DNA from: Fimenecus sp045631075
GTDB lineage: Bacteria > Bacillota > Clostridia > Oscillospirales > Acutalibacteraceae
Assembly: GCA_045631075.1 (NCBI GenBank)
Contig: JAZQUC010000144.1
Location: forward strand, 1-18,795
Reading direction: 5' to 3'
Length of the DNA: 18,795 bases
Shown: positions 1 through 7,948 of the stretch, one piece after another
Layout: each line of letters opens with the position of its first letter
Position numbering within the stretch: the stretch's first letter is position 1
Notes under the pieces: generated by a model
What the model saw: only the letters and a program-made list of their open reading frames with translations
Database searches by the model: none
What the model was told of the DNA's origin: nothing
Translations under genes and position numbers: made by a program

Positions 1-27
1 TGATTGATTGCTAATATAAATAACGAA

Positions 28-172
28 TGTAGGGGACGATGAGTCTCACCTGCCGGTTCGGTCGGGGCTTCTGCTTCGCAGAGGTGTCCACCGGACACCC
101 GCACCCTTCATCGTCCCGTCCCAAAGTATGCAATTAACTAAATGCGGGCGGATGTGGGCATCCGCCCCTACA
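28..172. repeat. GC-rich REP/MITE-like element with nested hairpins
   Basis: This non-coding block is far richer in G and C than its AT-rich surroundings. It begins with TGTAGGGG (28-35) and ends with the exact complement CCCCTACA (165-172), giving 8-bp terminal inverted repeats. Inside, GGGACGATG (33-41) pairs with CATCGTCCC (109-117). Within that arm lie two small hairpins, TCTGC-TTC-GCAGA (70-82) and GGTGTCC-ACC-GGACACC (83-99). A further perfect hairpin, GGGCGGATG-TGGG-CATCCGCCC, lies at 146-167. This architecture resembles dispersed extragenic palindromic elements of clostridial genomes. Only one copy is in the window, so its dispersal is inferred. Confidence 0.6.
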
Positions 173-292
173 AGGTTTTTGTTTCTATTTTAATTTCATA
201 TCATCCCAACAAACTCCAATTTATCGGGGTGTGATTTTGTTTTATGGTCATTTTGTATCATTTATAAGCACTTATTTCAATATATTTACCAA

Positions 293-321
293 TTGAATAA
301 ATGAGAAAAATATTGTATTAT
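293..321 (+). promoter_or_regulatory. sigma-A promoter of the apbE-rnf operon
   Basis: TTGAAT (293-298) and TATTAT (316-321) are separated by exactly 17 bases, so transcription should start near 328, about 25 bases before the apbE GTG codon. No operator or riboswitch was recognised between the promoter and the gene. It is the only strong promoter seen for the plus-strand operon. Confidence 0.65.
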
Positions 322-352
322 ATTATGGTATGAAAAAATAGGTGGTGAGAAA

Positions 353-1360
353 GTGAGCTTCAAGAAAATTATTGTGCCTGTTTTTGCAATATTATTAGTA
401 GTTTCTATATTTGCTTTCTCTCTTTTTGATAGTATGATGTCTGATGCTGATGGAAGCACTTTTGCAATGGGAAGTCCCGTTACCATTAAGATTTATGGTA
501 AGAGAAACGGAGATGAACTCATAGCCCCTGCTATTGAGTGTGTTAAGTTTCTTGAAAAAACTTATTTGTCACATACTTTGTCAAACTCTGCAATTTCCAT
601 ATTGAATAAAGACAATGAGCTTGTTTCCAGTGAATGGTTTTTGGACTATATTAAAGAGTGTATTGAGCTTTCAAACAAAAGTGAGCGTTTTACTCTTTTC
701 AGTGGTGAACTGAAAGAATTGTGGAAGGTTGAAGATGGTGGATATGTACCATCTGACGATGAGATTGTACAAGCTCTTGAAAATCTTAAAAATACATCTA
801 TAAAAATTGAAAACAACACAATTATCACCAATGGTGGCAAGTTGGATTTAGGTGCATTGGGTAAAGGTACTGCTTGTGACGAAATAATCAAGTTTTTGAA
901 GAGCCAAAATGTTGAAAACGCACTTGTAACAGTTGGTGGTTCCGTCGGTGTTATGGGTGATGATTCATATACTATCGGTGTTCGTAATCCATTTGGTGGT
1001 CAGAATGACTATTTTGCAATTTTGAGTGTTACAAATTGTTATATCTCAACATCAGGAGATTATGAAAAATACTTCGAGCGTGACGGAATAAGATATTCTC
1101 ATATTTTTGACGCAACAACAGGTAAGCCTGTACAGAATGATATAACATCTGTAACGGTTGTGGTTGACGATGGAACGGTAAGCGACTTTCTTTCAACAGC
1201 CATTTTTGCAGAAGGCATTGAAAACGGTGTAAAACTTGCGGATGAATTCAATGCGGAAGTTATTATTGTAAAAAAAGACAAGTCGGTTCTGGTTTCAAAA
1301 GGATTAGAAAATAAGCTTACAATTAATGATGACAGTTTTTCTGTTTCGGTGATTGAATGA
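353..1360 (+). CDS. apbE: FAD:protein FMN transferase (ApbE family)
   Basis: ApbE enzymes split FAD and attach FMN through a phosphoester bond to a Thr of target proteins outside the cytoplasmic membrane; here the natural targets are RnfD and RnfG encoded downstream. The 335-aa protein starts at GTG 353, preceded by an AGGTGGTGAG Shine-Dalgarno stretch. Residues about 5-25 form a hydrophobic anchor without a lipobox Cys, so it is probably a membrane-anchored extracytoplasmic protein. Family marks are LDLGALGKGTACDE (about 165-178), TVGGSVGVMG, the SGDYEKYFERDGIRYSHIFD block, and TVSDFLSTA, whose Asp corresponds to a Mg2+ ligand. The length is normal for the family. The stop codon overlaps the next ATG, so translation is probably coupled. 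Assignment is by motif only. Confidence 0.92.
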   Translation: MSFKKIIVPVFAILLVVSIFAFSLFDSMMSDADGSTFAMGSPVTIKIYGKRNGDELIAPAIECVKFLEKTYLSHTLSNSAISILNKDNELVSSEWFLDYIKECIELSNKSERFTLFSGELKELWKVEDGGYVPSDDEIVQALENLKNTSIKIENNTIITNGGKLDLGALGKGTACDEIIKFLKSQNVENALVTVGGSVGVMGDDSYTIGVRNPFGGQNDYFAILSVTNCYISTSGDYEKYFERDGIRYSHIFDATTGKPVQNDITSVTVVVDDGTVSDFLSTAIFAEGIENGVKLADEFNAEVIIVKKDKSVLVSKGLENKLTINDDSFSVSVIE

Positions 1361-1716
1361 AAAAACTTATAACTAAAAAAGATTTGACATTGCTTTTTGT
1401 AGTGCTTTTGGCAGGTGTTTTTGGGATTGCTCTTATGAATTCTGGTGATACAGGCAAAAGTGCTGAAATAATAGTTGACGGAGTAACTCAAGAGGTTATT
1501 TCACTTGATAAAGCATTTGAAAAACAGATTAACGGTGTTATTGTCTGTTGTGAAAATGGTGAAGTGTTTATTAAAGAGTCTGATTGTCCTGATAAAGTCT
1601 GCGTAAGAAGTGGAAAAATCTCAAAATCAGGTGAAAGTATTATATGTGCACCCAACAGGGTTGCTATAAAAATTAACGGTATAAAAGGCAATTCGCCTGA
1701 TGCCATAACAGGGTGA
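1357..1716 (+). CDS. NusG domain II-containing small anchored protein
   Basis: This 119-aa protein has an N-terminal transmembrane segment (about residues 9-27), followed by a small extracytoplasmic domain resembling NusG domain II. The recognisable signature is DCPDKVCVRSGKIS, a Gly/Ser turn, then IICAPNRVAIKI. Cys pairs in the CCENG and CPDKVC stretches could form disulfides or bind a ligand. The reading frame overlaps apbE by four bases (ATGA) and lies five bases from the next gene, so it belongs to the operon. Proteins of this type occur near flavinylation and Rnf genes in Firmicutes, but their function is unknown to me. A role as an accessory or chaperone for flavin attachment is inference. 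Confidence 0.75.
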   Translation: MKKLITKKDLTLLFVVLLAGVFGIALMNSGDTGKSAEIIVDGVTQEVISLDKAFEKQINGVIVCCENGEVFIKESDCPDKVCVRSGKISKSGESIICAPNRVAIKINGIKGNSPDAITG

Positions 1717-1720
1717 GTGA

Positions 1721-2245
1721 ATGAGAAACGAAAAAATCAAAAGAATAACATTCACAGCCCTTATGACAGCTATTGCTGTTGTGCTATCATTTGTTGAAAG
1801 TCTTTTGCCAACGGCATATTTTATGCCACCAGGCAGTAAATTAGGTCTTTCAAATATACCTGTAATGTTTTCAGCATCAAAACTAAGTGTTGGTGAAACA
1901 TTACTTATAGTTTTTGCAAAATCTGTATTTGTGTTTATAACAAGAGGCTTTACAGCTTTTTGTATGAGCCTTGCAGGTGGAATACTCAGTGCATTGTGTA
2001 TGATTTTCATATTCAGAAAAACAAAAGGCTTTGGATATATGGGAATCGGTGTTTTGTCAGCACTTTGTCACAATGCAGGACAACTTATTGTGTCATTTTT
2101 TCTGGTGCAGACAACTGCGATTATAGGATATGCTCCCGTGTTGCTTGTAGCATCAGTTTTTACAGGAATATTAACAGGTACAGTGTTGAAAATTTCAATG
2201 CCGTATTTTTCTAAACTTATAAAGGTTAGGGTGATGAAAAGTTGA
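1721..2245 (+). CDS. Gx transporter family / heptaprenyl diphosphate synthase component I-like membrane protein
   Basis: The 174-aa protein is almost entirely hydrophobic, with about five to six membrane segments. It resembles the family named both Gx transporter and heptaprenyl diphosphate synthase component I. Typical features are the N-terminal ITFTALMTAIAVVLSFVES segment, the PPGSKLGLSNIPVMF loop and Gly-rich SLAGGILSAL. These are reminiscent of substrate-binding S components of ECF vitamin transporters. No energising ATPase or prenyl synthase subunit is nearby. Its position between apbE and rnfC suggests import of a cofactor for the Rnf module, such as a flavin or quinone precursor; that is inference. 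The stop codon overlaps the rnfC start. Confidence 0.75.
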   Translation: MRNEKIKRITFTALMTAIAVVLSFVESLLPTAYFMPPGSKLGLSNIPVMFSASKLSVGETLLIVFAKSVFVFITRGFTAFCMSLAGGILSALCMIFIFRKTKGFGYMGIGVLSALCHNAGQLIVSFFLVQTTAIIGYAPVLLVASVFTGILTGTVLKISMPYFSKLIKVRVMKS

Positions 2246-3591
2246 AACAGCGAATAAAAGTTAAAGGACTTTTAAAAGCAGTAAAAAAAGGTCGTGGCGG
2301 AGTTAATATCGCACACCATAAGAATACTGCAGGAATGCGAGTAATCCGTATTCCTACACCACCATTCGTGCAGATAGCAATGAAGCAGGGTATTGGTGCA
2401 GAATGTACTCCTACAGTAAAGGTAGGGGATTATGTTAAACTTGGACAGCTTATAGGTGATAGTGAGGCTTATATCAGTGCACCTATTTACGCTTCTGTTT
2501 CAGGTACAGTTACTGAAATCAAGGATATTAAGCTTTCAACAGGCGTAATGTCAAAAGCAGTTGTTATAGAAAGTGACGGACTTATGGCTCCCGTTGAATT
2601 TGCACCACCTGTGGTAACAGATGCAAAAACTCTTGTTGCTGCAGTGCGTAAATCAGGTCTTGTGGGACTTGGTGGTGCAGGTTTCCCAGCTCATGTTAAG
2701 CTTAATCTTCCACAGGAAGCAAAAATTGATACTCTTATTATAAATGCTGCTGAATGTGAGCCATATATCACAGTTGACTATCGTGAATGTATTGAAAACA
2801 GTAATAATATTATGCTCGGTGTTAACGCTGTCAGCAAATATCTTAATATCCAGAATGTTGTTATCGCAGTAGAAGATAACAAGCCAATGGCTTTGCAGAT
2901 TCTTAAAGAAATTGCAGACAGTGCAACGGAGAGTGGAAAAGTTAAGGTTATGAAGCTCAAATCGCGTTATCCACAGGGTGCAGAAAAGATGATTATTCAG
3001 TCTGCAACGGGAAGAAAGATGCCACCTGGAAAGTTGCCATCTGATGTTGGATGCGTTGTAATGAACGTTGCGAGTATCGCATTTGTTGGCCGATATGTTG
3101 AAACAGGTAAACCGCTTTTGAGCAGAAGTATGACAATTGATGGTTCAGCAATCAAAACGCCTAAAAATGTGCGTGTTCCAATTGGTACAATGATGGATTA
3201 CATAATTGATTATTGTGGTGGATTCACAGAAGAACCTGAAAAAATCGTTTGTGGTGGTCCGATGATGGGCTCAGCACTTACTGATATCAATTATCCTGTT
3301 CTTAAGGGTAATAATGCCTTGTTAGCGTTCAAAAAAGGTGACCTTAGCATAAAGAAAGAAACAGATTGTATACGTTGTGGCCGTTGTGCAGCAGCGTGTC
3401 CGCTCAATCTTGTTCCTACAAATATTGAAAAATTCACTAAAATTGGTGATATACCAAAACTTAAACATTCAGGCGCGTTGGTATGTATGGAATGTGGTTC
3501 TTGTGCATACAGCTGTCCTGCAGGTAAGCCATTAGTTCAGCATATGCGACTTGCTAAGGCAAAAATCAGAGAGGAGGAAGCAAAAAGATGA
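2242..3591 (+). CDS. rnfC: Rnf complex subunit RnfC (NADH/FMN and 4Fe-4S subunit)
   Basis: RnfC is the peripheral cytoplasmic subunit of the Rnf complex, carrying the NAD(H) and FMN site and passing electrons to or from the membrane subunits. The 449-aa sequence shows the nucleotide/flavin loop GLGGAGFPAHVKL (about 143-155), the INAAECEPYITVDYR motif, and two C-terminal 4Fe-4S motifs with Cys at 376, 379, 382, 386 and 415, 418, 421, 425. Length is typical of short clostridial RnfC without a long C-terminal tail. The start is a TTG at 2242, overlapping the preceding TGA and preceded by AGGGTG eight bases upstream. The RnfC start is therefore non-canonical and probably coupled to the upstream gene. 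The 3' end overlaps rnfD by four bases. Confidence 0.96.
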   Translation: MKQRIKVKGLLKAVKKGRGGVNIAHHKNTAGMRVIRIPTPPFVQIAMKQGIGAECTPTVKVGDYVKLGQLIGDSEAYISAPIYASVSGTVTEIKDIKLSTGVMSKAVVIESDGLMAPVEFAPPVVTDAKTLVAAVRKSGLVGLGGAGFPAHVKLNLPQEAKIDTLIINAAECEPYITVDYRECIENSNNIMLGVNAVSKYLNIQNVVIAVEDNKPMALQILKEIADSATESGKVKVMKLKSRYPQGAEKMIIQSATGRKMPPGKLPSDVGCVVMNVASIAFVGRYVETGKPLLSRSMTIDGSAIKTPKNVRVPIGTMMDYIIDYCGGFTEEPEKIVCGGPMMGSALTDINYPVLKGNNALLAFKKGDLSIKKETDCIRCGRCAAACPLNLVPTNIEKFTKIGDIPKLKHSGALVCMECGSCAYSCPAGKPLVQHMRLAKAKIREEEAKR

Positions 3592-4610
3592 GTGCAATAA
3601 CTAAAAAACTTGTTGTCAGTGCATCACCGCACTTCCGTTCAAAGACAACAACTACAACTATTATGCTTGATGTTATAATTGCAATGATTCCTGCTCTTGT
3701 GGCATCGGTTATCCTTTTCGGATATCGTTCACTTGTGCTTACAGCAGTTTCCGTAATCTCTTGTGTGGTTTTTGAATACCTTTCAAGAAAGGTTATGAAA
3801 AGACATAACACAATAGGTGATTTGAGTGCAGTTGTAACAGGTATGCTTTTAGCGTTCAACCTTCCTTCAACAATGCCATATTGGATGGTAATTATCGGTG
3901 CATTTACTGCTATCGTAATTGCAAAACAGTTCTTTGGTGGTATCGGTAACAACTTTGTTAACCCTGCTTTAATCGGTCGAATTGTTCTTATGGCATCATA
4001 TCCTTCACAAATCGGTAATTTCGTAGCGCCTTTTTCACATAAAGGTGGAGTTGATGCAGTTACAACAGCAACACCACTTGCTCAGATGACAACAGTATAT
4101 TCTGCTGAAAATCTTGGTGAAGCATTGGGTGAAGCAGGTCTTCCATCGCTTTTAGATATGTTCCTTGGTGTAAAAGGTGGATGCCTTGGTGAGGTTTGTA
4201 TTCTCGCACTTGTTATCGGTTTCCTTTATCTTGTAGTTCGCAAGGTTATTTCACCTGTTATTCCACTTGTTTATGTTGGTACAGTTGCTGTGGTAATGCT
4301 TGTGGCTGGTAAAGGTGATTTCACATTTATGGCATATCAGCTTATGGCAGGTGGTCTTATTCTCGGTGCTGTATTTATGGCAACTGACTACACAACATCT
4401 CCTGTTTCATTTAAGGGTAAAATCATTTATGCAATCGGCTGTGGTGTTCTTACATCACTTATCCGAATCTTCGGTTCATTACCTGAAGGTGTTTCATTCT
4501 CTATCATTATTATGAATATCCTTGTTCCTCATATTGAGCATCTTACTACTGCAAGACCATTTGGTGAAATCAAGGAAAAGAAAAATAAGAAGGAGGCTGA
4601 GGCGAAATGA
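3588..4610 (+). CDS. rnfD: Rnf complex subunit RnfD (membrane flavoprotein)
   Basis: RnfD is an integral membrane subunit carrying covalent FMN and takes part in ion translocation coupled to ferredoxin:NAD+ electron transfer. The 340-aa protein has about nine to ten hydrophobic segments. The flavinylation motif is seen as DAVTTATPLAQM; by alignment with the S/T-G-A-T signature the acceptor is Thr162. Here the usual Gly of that signature is Thr. Other conserved segments are FNLPSTMPYWM, KQFFGGIGNNFVNPALIGR and FMATDYTTSPVS. The start ATG overlaps the rnfC stop (ATGA), with a strong GAGGAGG-type site upstream. The 3' end overlaps rnfG. Confidence 0.95.
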   Translation: MSAITKKLVVSASPHFRSKTTTTTIMLDVIIAMIPALVASVILFGYRSLVLTAVSVISCVVFEYLSRKVMKRHNTIGDLSAVVTGMLLAFNLPSTMPYWMVIIGAFTAIVIAKQFFGGIGNNFVNPALIGRIVLMASYPSQIGNFVAPFSHKGGVDAVTTATPLAQMTTVYSAENLGEALGEAGLPSLLDMFLGVKGGCLGEVCILALVIGFLYLVVRKVISPVIPLVYVGTVAVVMLVAGKGDFTFMAYQLMAGGLILGAVFMATDYTTSPVSFKGKIIYAIGCGVLTSLIRIFGSLPEGVSFSIIIMNILVPHIEHLTTARPFGEIKEKKNKKEAEAK

Positions 4611-5173
4611 AGAAGTTTAATTTAAAAGAAGTTCTCATTCCAACAGTTTCACTCTTTCTTATATGTGCAATCGTAACACTTTTGTTGGCTGTAACAAACT
4701 CTGTCACAAAGCCTAAAATTGCACAGTTACAGATTGAAACGGAAAATAAAACAAAAGCTGCCGTACTTTCAGTGGCAAAGGAATTTTCTGATGCAAAGAC
4801 AGTTTCTTTTAATGGTACTGACTATACATATTATGAGGGTTACGGTGAGGGAAAAGAAATTGCAGGCTATGTTTTTACAACATCAGCAAAAGGTTATGGT
4901 GGAGACATTATAACAATGGTAGGTGTAAATGCTGATGGTACAATTTCAGGAATGGATTTCCTTTCAATTTCAGAAACTGCAGGTCTTGGTATGAATGCAG
5001 ATAGTGACGATTTCAAAGCACAGTTTGTTGGTAAGAGTGATGAAATCGGACTCAGTAAAAATAATCCTGCTGAAAATGAAATTCAGGCACTTACAGGTGC
5101 TACAATTACATCAAAAGCAGTTACAAACGCTGTAAATATTGCGTTGGAACTTTTTGAGGAGGTGAATAACTGA
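4607..5173 (+). CDS. rnfG: Rnf complex subunit RnfG (extracytoplasmic covalent FMN subunit)
   Basis: RnfG has one N-terminal membrane anchor (about residues 10-30) and an extracytoplasmic FMN-binding domain. The C-terminal sequence LTGATITSKAV contains the S/T-G-A-T-x-S/T flavinylation motif, so Thr166 should carry the phosphoester-linked FMN added by ApbE. The segment GYGGDIITMVGVNADGTISGM is the conserved core of FMN-binding domains. Length (188 aa) is typical. It overlaps rnfD by four bases and shares its last base with the rnfE start, within a TGATG junction. A GGAGG site inside its 3' end serves rnfE. Confidence 0.95.
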   Translation: MKKFNLKEVLIPTVSLFLICAIVTLLLAVTNSVTKPKIAQLQIETENKTKAAVLSVAKEFSDAKTVSFNGTDYTYYEGYGEGKEIAGYVFTTSAKGYGGDIITMVGVNADGTISGMDFLSISETAGLGMNADSDDFKAQFVGKSDEIGLSKNNPAENEIQALTGATITSKAVTNAVNIALELFEEVNN

Positions 5174-5874
5174 TGGCAGAAAAGAAATCAATTTTCAGTG
5201 AGTTTTCTAAAGGTCTTGTCAAGGAAAACCCTGTTTTAAGACTTGTTCTCGGTACTTGTCCTACTCTTGCTGTTTCAACATCTGTTGAAAGTGCTCTCGG
5301 TATGGGACTTGCAGCATCAGTTGTTCTCGTTTGCTCAAATATTGTTATTTCAGCACTTCGAAAGGTTATTCCGTCAAAGGTGCGTATTCCTGCTTATATT
5401 GTTGTTATTGCAGGCTTTGTGTCAATCGTACAGATGCTTGTTAAGGCATTCTTACCACAGATTGACGAAATGCTTGGCGTTTATCTTCCTTTGATTGTTG
5501 TAAACTGTATTATCCTTGGTCGTGCGGAAGCATTTGCAAGTAAAAACACAGTTTTATATTCAGCGGTTGACGGTTTAGGTATGGGTGTTGGCTTTACTGC
5601 TGCACTTCTTCTTATGGGTGGTATTCGTGAATTCCTTGGTGCAGGTGCACTTGCAGGATTTACAGTTTTCCCAGAAGCAATTCCACCAATGACGATTTTT
5701 GTATTAGCACCAGGTGGCTTCTTCGTATTCGGTATATTGATAGCACTTGCAAACAAGGTGGCAGAAAGCAACGGAAAACCAAAAGCAGAGCTTAAAGGAT
5801 GTTCAGCTTGCCCTATGGCAGCATCTTGTTCTCTTATGGGCTCATCAGACGCATGTAAGGAGGAAGCAAAATGA
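5173..5874 (+). CDS. rnfE: Rnf complex subunit RnfE with Cys-rich C-terminal tail
   Basis: RnfE and RnfA are homologous six-helix membrane proteins that together hold an intramembrane iron-sulfur cluster. The conserved Cys are seen at residue 29 (LGTCPTLAVS) and residue 112 (VVNCIILGRAEAFA). The rest of the 233 residues reads as a typical RnfE (MGGIREFLGAG; APGGFFVFGILIALAN). After the last helix there is a soluble tail of about 35 residues with four Cys at 210, 213, 219 and 228 (C-x2-C-x5-C-x8-C). The tail is not part of the membrane core and could bind a metal or cluster. The start ATG follows GGAGGTGAATAACTG, a strong RBS. Confidence 0.95.
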   Translation: MAEKKSIFSEFSKGLVKENPVLRLVLGTCPTLAVSTSVESALGMGLAASVVLVCSNIVISALRKVIPSKVRIPAYIVVIAGFVSIVQMLVKAFLPQIDEMLGVYLPLIVVNCIILGRAEAFASKNTVLYSAVDGLGMGVGFTAALLLMGGIREFLGAGALAGFTVFPEAIPPMTIFVLAPGGFFVFGILIALANKVAESNGKPKAELKGCSACPMAASCSLMGSSDACKEEAK

Positions 5875-6461
5875 TTAAAGTGTTTTTAGCAATCCTTCTT
5901 ACAGGAATTTTAACTGACAACTATATCCTTTCAAAATTCCTTGGTATTTGTCCATTCCTTGGAGTTTCAAAAAAGGTTAACACAGCAGTGGGTATGAGTG
6001 CTGCCGTAATCTTTGTTATGGTACTTGCAACTGCTGTTACATATCCGATTAACACATTACTTGTTAACAATGATATGGAATACTTACAGACAATCGTATT
6101 TATTCTTGTGATTGCTGCTCTTGTACAGCTTGTTGAAATCATTCTTAAAAAGTATATGGTTTCACTTTACAATGCACTTGGAATTTATCTTCCACTTATC
6201 ACAACAAACTGTGCTGTTTTGGGTGTTGTTCTTCTTAACATTGAAGAGGGATATTCATTCGGTGAATCAATTGTGTCTTCACTTGGTGCAGGTCTTGGAT
6301 TTATGGTGGCTATGATTATGTTTGCAGGTGTTCGTGAAAGACTTGAGGGTGCAGATATTCCAAAGAGCTTACAAGGTCTTCCAATCACACTTGTTTCAGC
6401 ATCTCTTGTTTCAATGTCTTTCTTGGGCTTTACAGGACTTGTTGATAACATATTCAATTAA
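5871..6461 (+). CDS. rnfA: Rnf complex subunit RnfA
   Basis: RnfA is the partner of RnfE in the membrane core of the Rnf pump. The 196-aa protein has six hydrophobic helices. The two cluster-ligand Cys are at residue 27 (FLGICPFLGVSKK) and residue 114 (TTNCAVLGVVLL), mirroring Cys29 and Cys112 of RnfE. The segment MFAGVRERLEGADIPKSLQGLPI is strongly characteristic of RnfA. It overlaps the rnfE stop by four bases, with an AAGGAGG site just upstream. The gap to rnfB is only 12 bases and contains GGAGGG. Confidence 0.96.
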   Translation: MIKVFLAILLTGILTDNYILSKFLGICPFLGVSKKVNTAVGMSAAVIFVMVLATAVTYPINTLLVNNDMEYLQTIVFILVIAALVQLVEIILKKYMVSLYNALGIYLPLITTNCAVLGVVLLNIEEGYSFGESIVSSLGAGLGFMVAMIMFAGVRERLEGADIPKSLQGLPITLVSASLVSMSFLGFTGLVDNIFN

Positions 6462-6473
6462 GGAGGGAATAAG

Positions 6474-7280
6474 ATGGATATTTTAACTGCTGTTGTAATT
6501 GTGGCTGTAATCGGTCTTGTTCTCGGCTTGGTGCTTGCTGTTGCGTCAATCGTGTTTGCTGTGCCAAAGGATGAAAAGGCAGAAGCTGTTCGTGAATGTC
6601 TTCCGGGTGCTAACTGTGGTGCTTGTGGATTTTCTGGCTGTGATGGTTATGCTGCTGCACTTGCAAAAGGTGAAACTGATAACACAGCTCTTTGCTCACC
6701 TGGTGGTAATGCAGTATCAAAGGATATTGCTGCTATTCTTGGGCTTCAGGCAGGCGAGGTTATGCCAGAGGCTGCTGTAGTGCTTTGTAAAGGACACAAT
6801 GGTGTTGCAAATCTTAAATATGAATATCAGGGCGTTGATAGTTGTATAATGGCTTCACAGCTTTATAACGGACCAAAGGAATGCGTGTACGGTTGTTTGG
6901 GTCTTGGTGACTGTGTTAAGGCTTGCCCTTACAACGCAATTCACATCTGTGACGGTGTTGCAAGAATAAATCCTGTGGAGTGCCGTGCATGTAAAATGTG
7001 CGTAAATACTTGTCCTAAAGGGCTTATTGAAATGATGCCACTTCACCGTATTACTGCTGCCGTTCTTTGTAAGAATCACGATAAGGGCGCTATAACAAGA
7101 AAACAATGCACATCAGGTTGTATAGGTTGTATGAAGTGCGTTAAGGCTTGTGAATATGATGCAGTCAAGGTTGAAAACTTTGTAGCACATGTGGATTACA
7201 GTAAGTGTATCGGATGTGGCAAATGTCACGAGGTTTGTCCTGTGGGTGTAATAGACCTTGTTGATATGAAAAAAGTATAA
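6474..7280 (+). CDS. rnfB: Rnf complex subunit RnfB (ferredoxin-like polyferredoxin)
   Basis: RnfB is the membrane-anchored cytoplasmic subunit that exchanges electrons with reduced ferredoxin. The 268-aa sequence has one N-terminal helix (about 5-30). A 4Fe-4S domain follows, with Cys48, 51, 56 and 74 in the GANCGACGFSGCDGYA stretch. Further bacterial-ferredoxin-type Cys groups follow (GCLGLGDCVKACP, CRACKMCVNTCP, CIGCMKCVKAC, CIGCGKCHEVCP). This fits the multi-cluster RnfB of clostridia rather than the short proteobacterial form. It is the last gene of the operon, and a strong terminator lies about 22 bases beyond its stop. Confidence 0.96.
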   Translation: MDILTAVVIVAVIGLVLGLVLAVASIVFAVPKDEKAEAVRECLPGANCGACGFSGCDGYAAALAKGETDNTALCSPGGNAVSKDIAAILGLQAGEVMPEAAVVLCKGHNGVANLKYEYQGVDSCIMASQLYNGPKECVYGCLGLGDCVKACPYNAIHICDGVARINPVECRACKMCVNTCPKGLIEMMPLHRITAAVLCKNHDKGAITRKQCTSGCIGCMKCVKACEYDAVKVENFVAHVDYSKCIGCGKCHEVCPVGVIDLVDMKKV

Positions 7281-7302
7281 ATTGAATAGCAACATATAAC
7301 TA

Positions 7303-7340
7303 AAAGCCAACGCAGAATTTCTGTGTTGGCTTTATTTTAT
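7303..7340 (+). terminator. Rho-independent terminator of the rnf operon
   Basis: AAAGCCAACGCAGA (7303-7316) pairs with TCTGTGTTGGCTTT (7320-7333) with a single G-U wobble and a three-base loop. It is followed by the T-rich tract ATTTTAT. It lies just downstream of the rnfB stop. Confidence 0.9.
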
Positions 7341-7354
7341 TACAGCAAACTGAT

Positions 7355-7400
7355 AAAAAAGGTGGAAGACGGATTTTGCGTTCCGTTTTCCACCTTTTCA
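7355..7400 (-). terminator. Rho-independent terminator downstream of the LOR-family gene
   Basis: GGTGGAAGACGGA (7361-7373) pairs with TCCGTTTTCCACC (7382-7394) with one G-U pair. It is flanked by an A-run on the left that reads as a T-run on the minus strand. The hairpin ends transcription from the minus-strand gene and separates it from the convergent rnf operon. Confidence 0.88.
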
Positions 7401-7417
7401 TTTTTTACTTTAGATTT

Positions 7418-7921
7418 TTATCCGCCAAAACTGATATGTACTCCACCATGATTATTTGACTGTGCTATAATTGCGTCAATAATCAGCACCACACAGAGCA
7501 CGCCAACAGGGTCAACGCCGTCAGTAATATCAATGGAATATGCGTCACCGAATGTAAACCATTCCTTTGAAATTGTGGCAATTGAGTAGTCACCACGATA
7601 AATTTCGTATTCGTGTGCGAGAAAATCACCGTCAACCTGCCAATCATATCCCGTTACGCTGAATTTTTGAGTGAAAAGTGTAAAATGCTTTACAACTTCT
7701 GCAACATCTTCGCCGTTCATTTGGATAAAATAGCGTGGTAAGAATGATAAAACCTTTTGGTGAATATGAGCCTTGTGAGTATTATGCATATCAAAAATGT
7801 CAAGCTTTTTACCGATTGAGAAAAACTCACCCTCAACCCAGTATGACTTGTTACCGCTTTCGTCATAAATTGTAAATTTATCCTTCAACGAAAAGACCTT
7901 TTGCTTAATATAAAATTTCAT
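7418..7921 (-). CDS. LURP-one-related (LOR/YxjI-like) family protein
   Basis: The 167-aa protein fits the bacterial LURP-one-related family, a small Tubby-like beta-barrel fold. Matching landmarks are MKFYIKQKVFSLKDKFTIYDESG at the N-terminus, YWVEGEFFSIGKKL, HQKVLSFLPRYFI, KHFTLFTQKFSVTGYDW, VDGDFLAHEYEI and ISKEWFTFGDAYSI. A hydrophobic C-terminal helix precedes a Gly-rich end. The biochemical role of this family in bacteria is not established; Tubby-fold proteins can bind phospholipids. The ATG is preceded by GGAG eight bases upstream. It lies 27 bases after the phosphoribosyltransferase gene, so the two are probably co-transcribed. Confidence 0.82.
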   Translation of the reverse strand: MKFYIKQKVFSLKDKFTIYDESGNKSYWVEGEFFSIGKKLDIFDMHNTHKAHIHQKVLSFLPRYFIQMNGEDVAEVVKHFTLFTQKFSVTGYDWQVDGDFLAHEYEIYRGDYSIATISKEWFTFGDAYSIDITDGVDPVGVLCVVLIIDAIIAQSNNHGGVHISFGG

Positions 7922-7948
7922 TTTTCATACTCCGATTTTTGTCTTGGC

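Noticed and set aside
1099..1491. Minus-strand 130-codon frame across the apbE/NusG-II junction
   Set aside because: It is antisense to two well-supported genes, with no RBS or recognisable domain.
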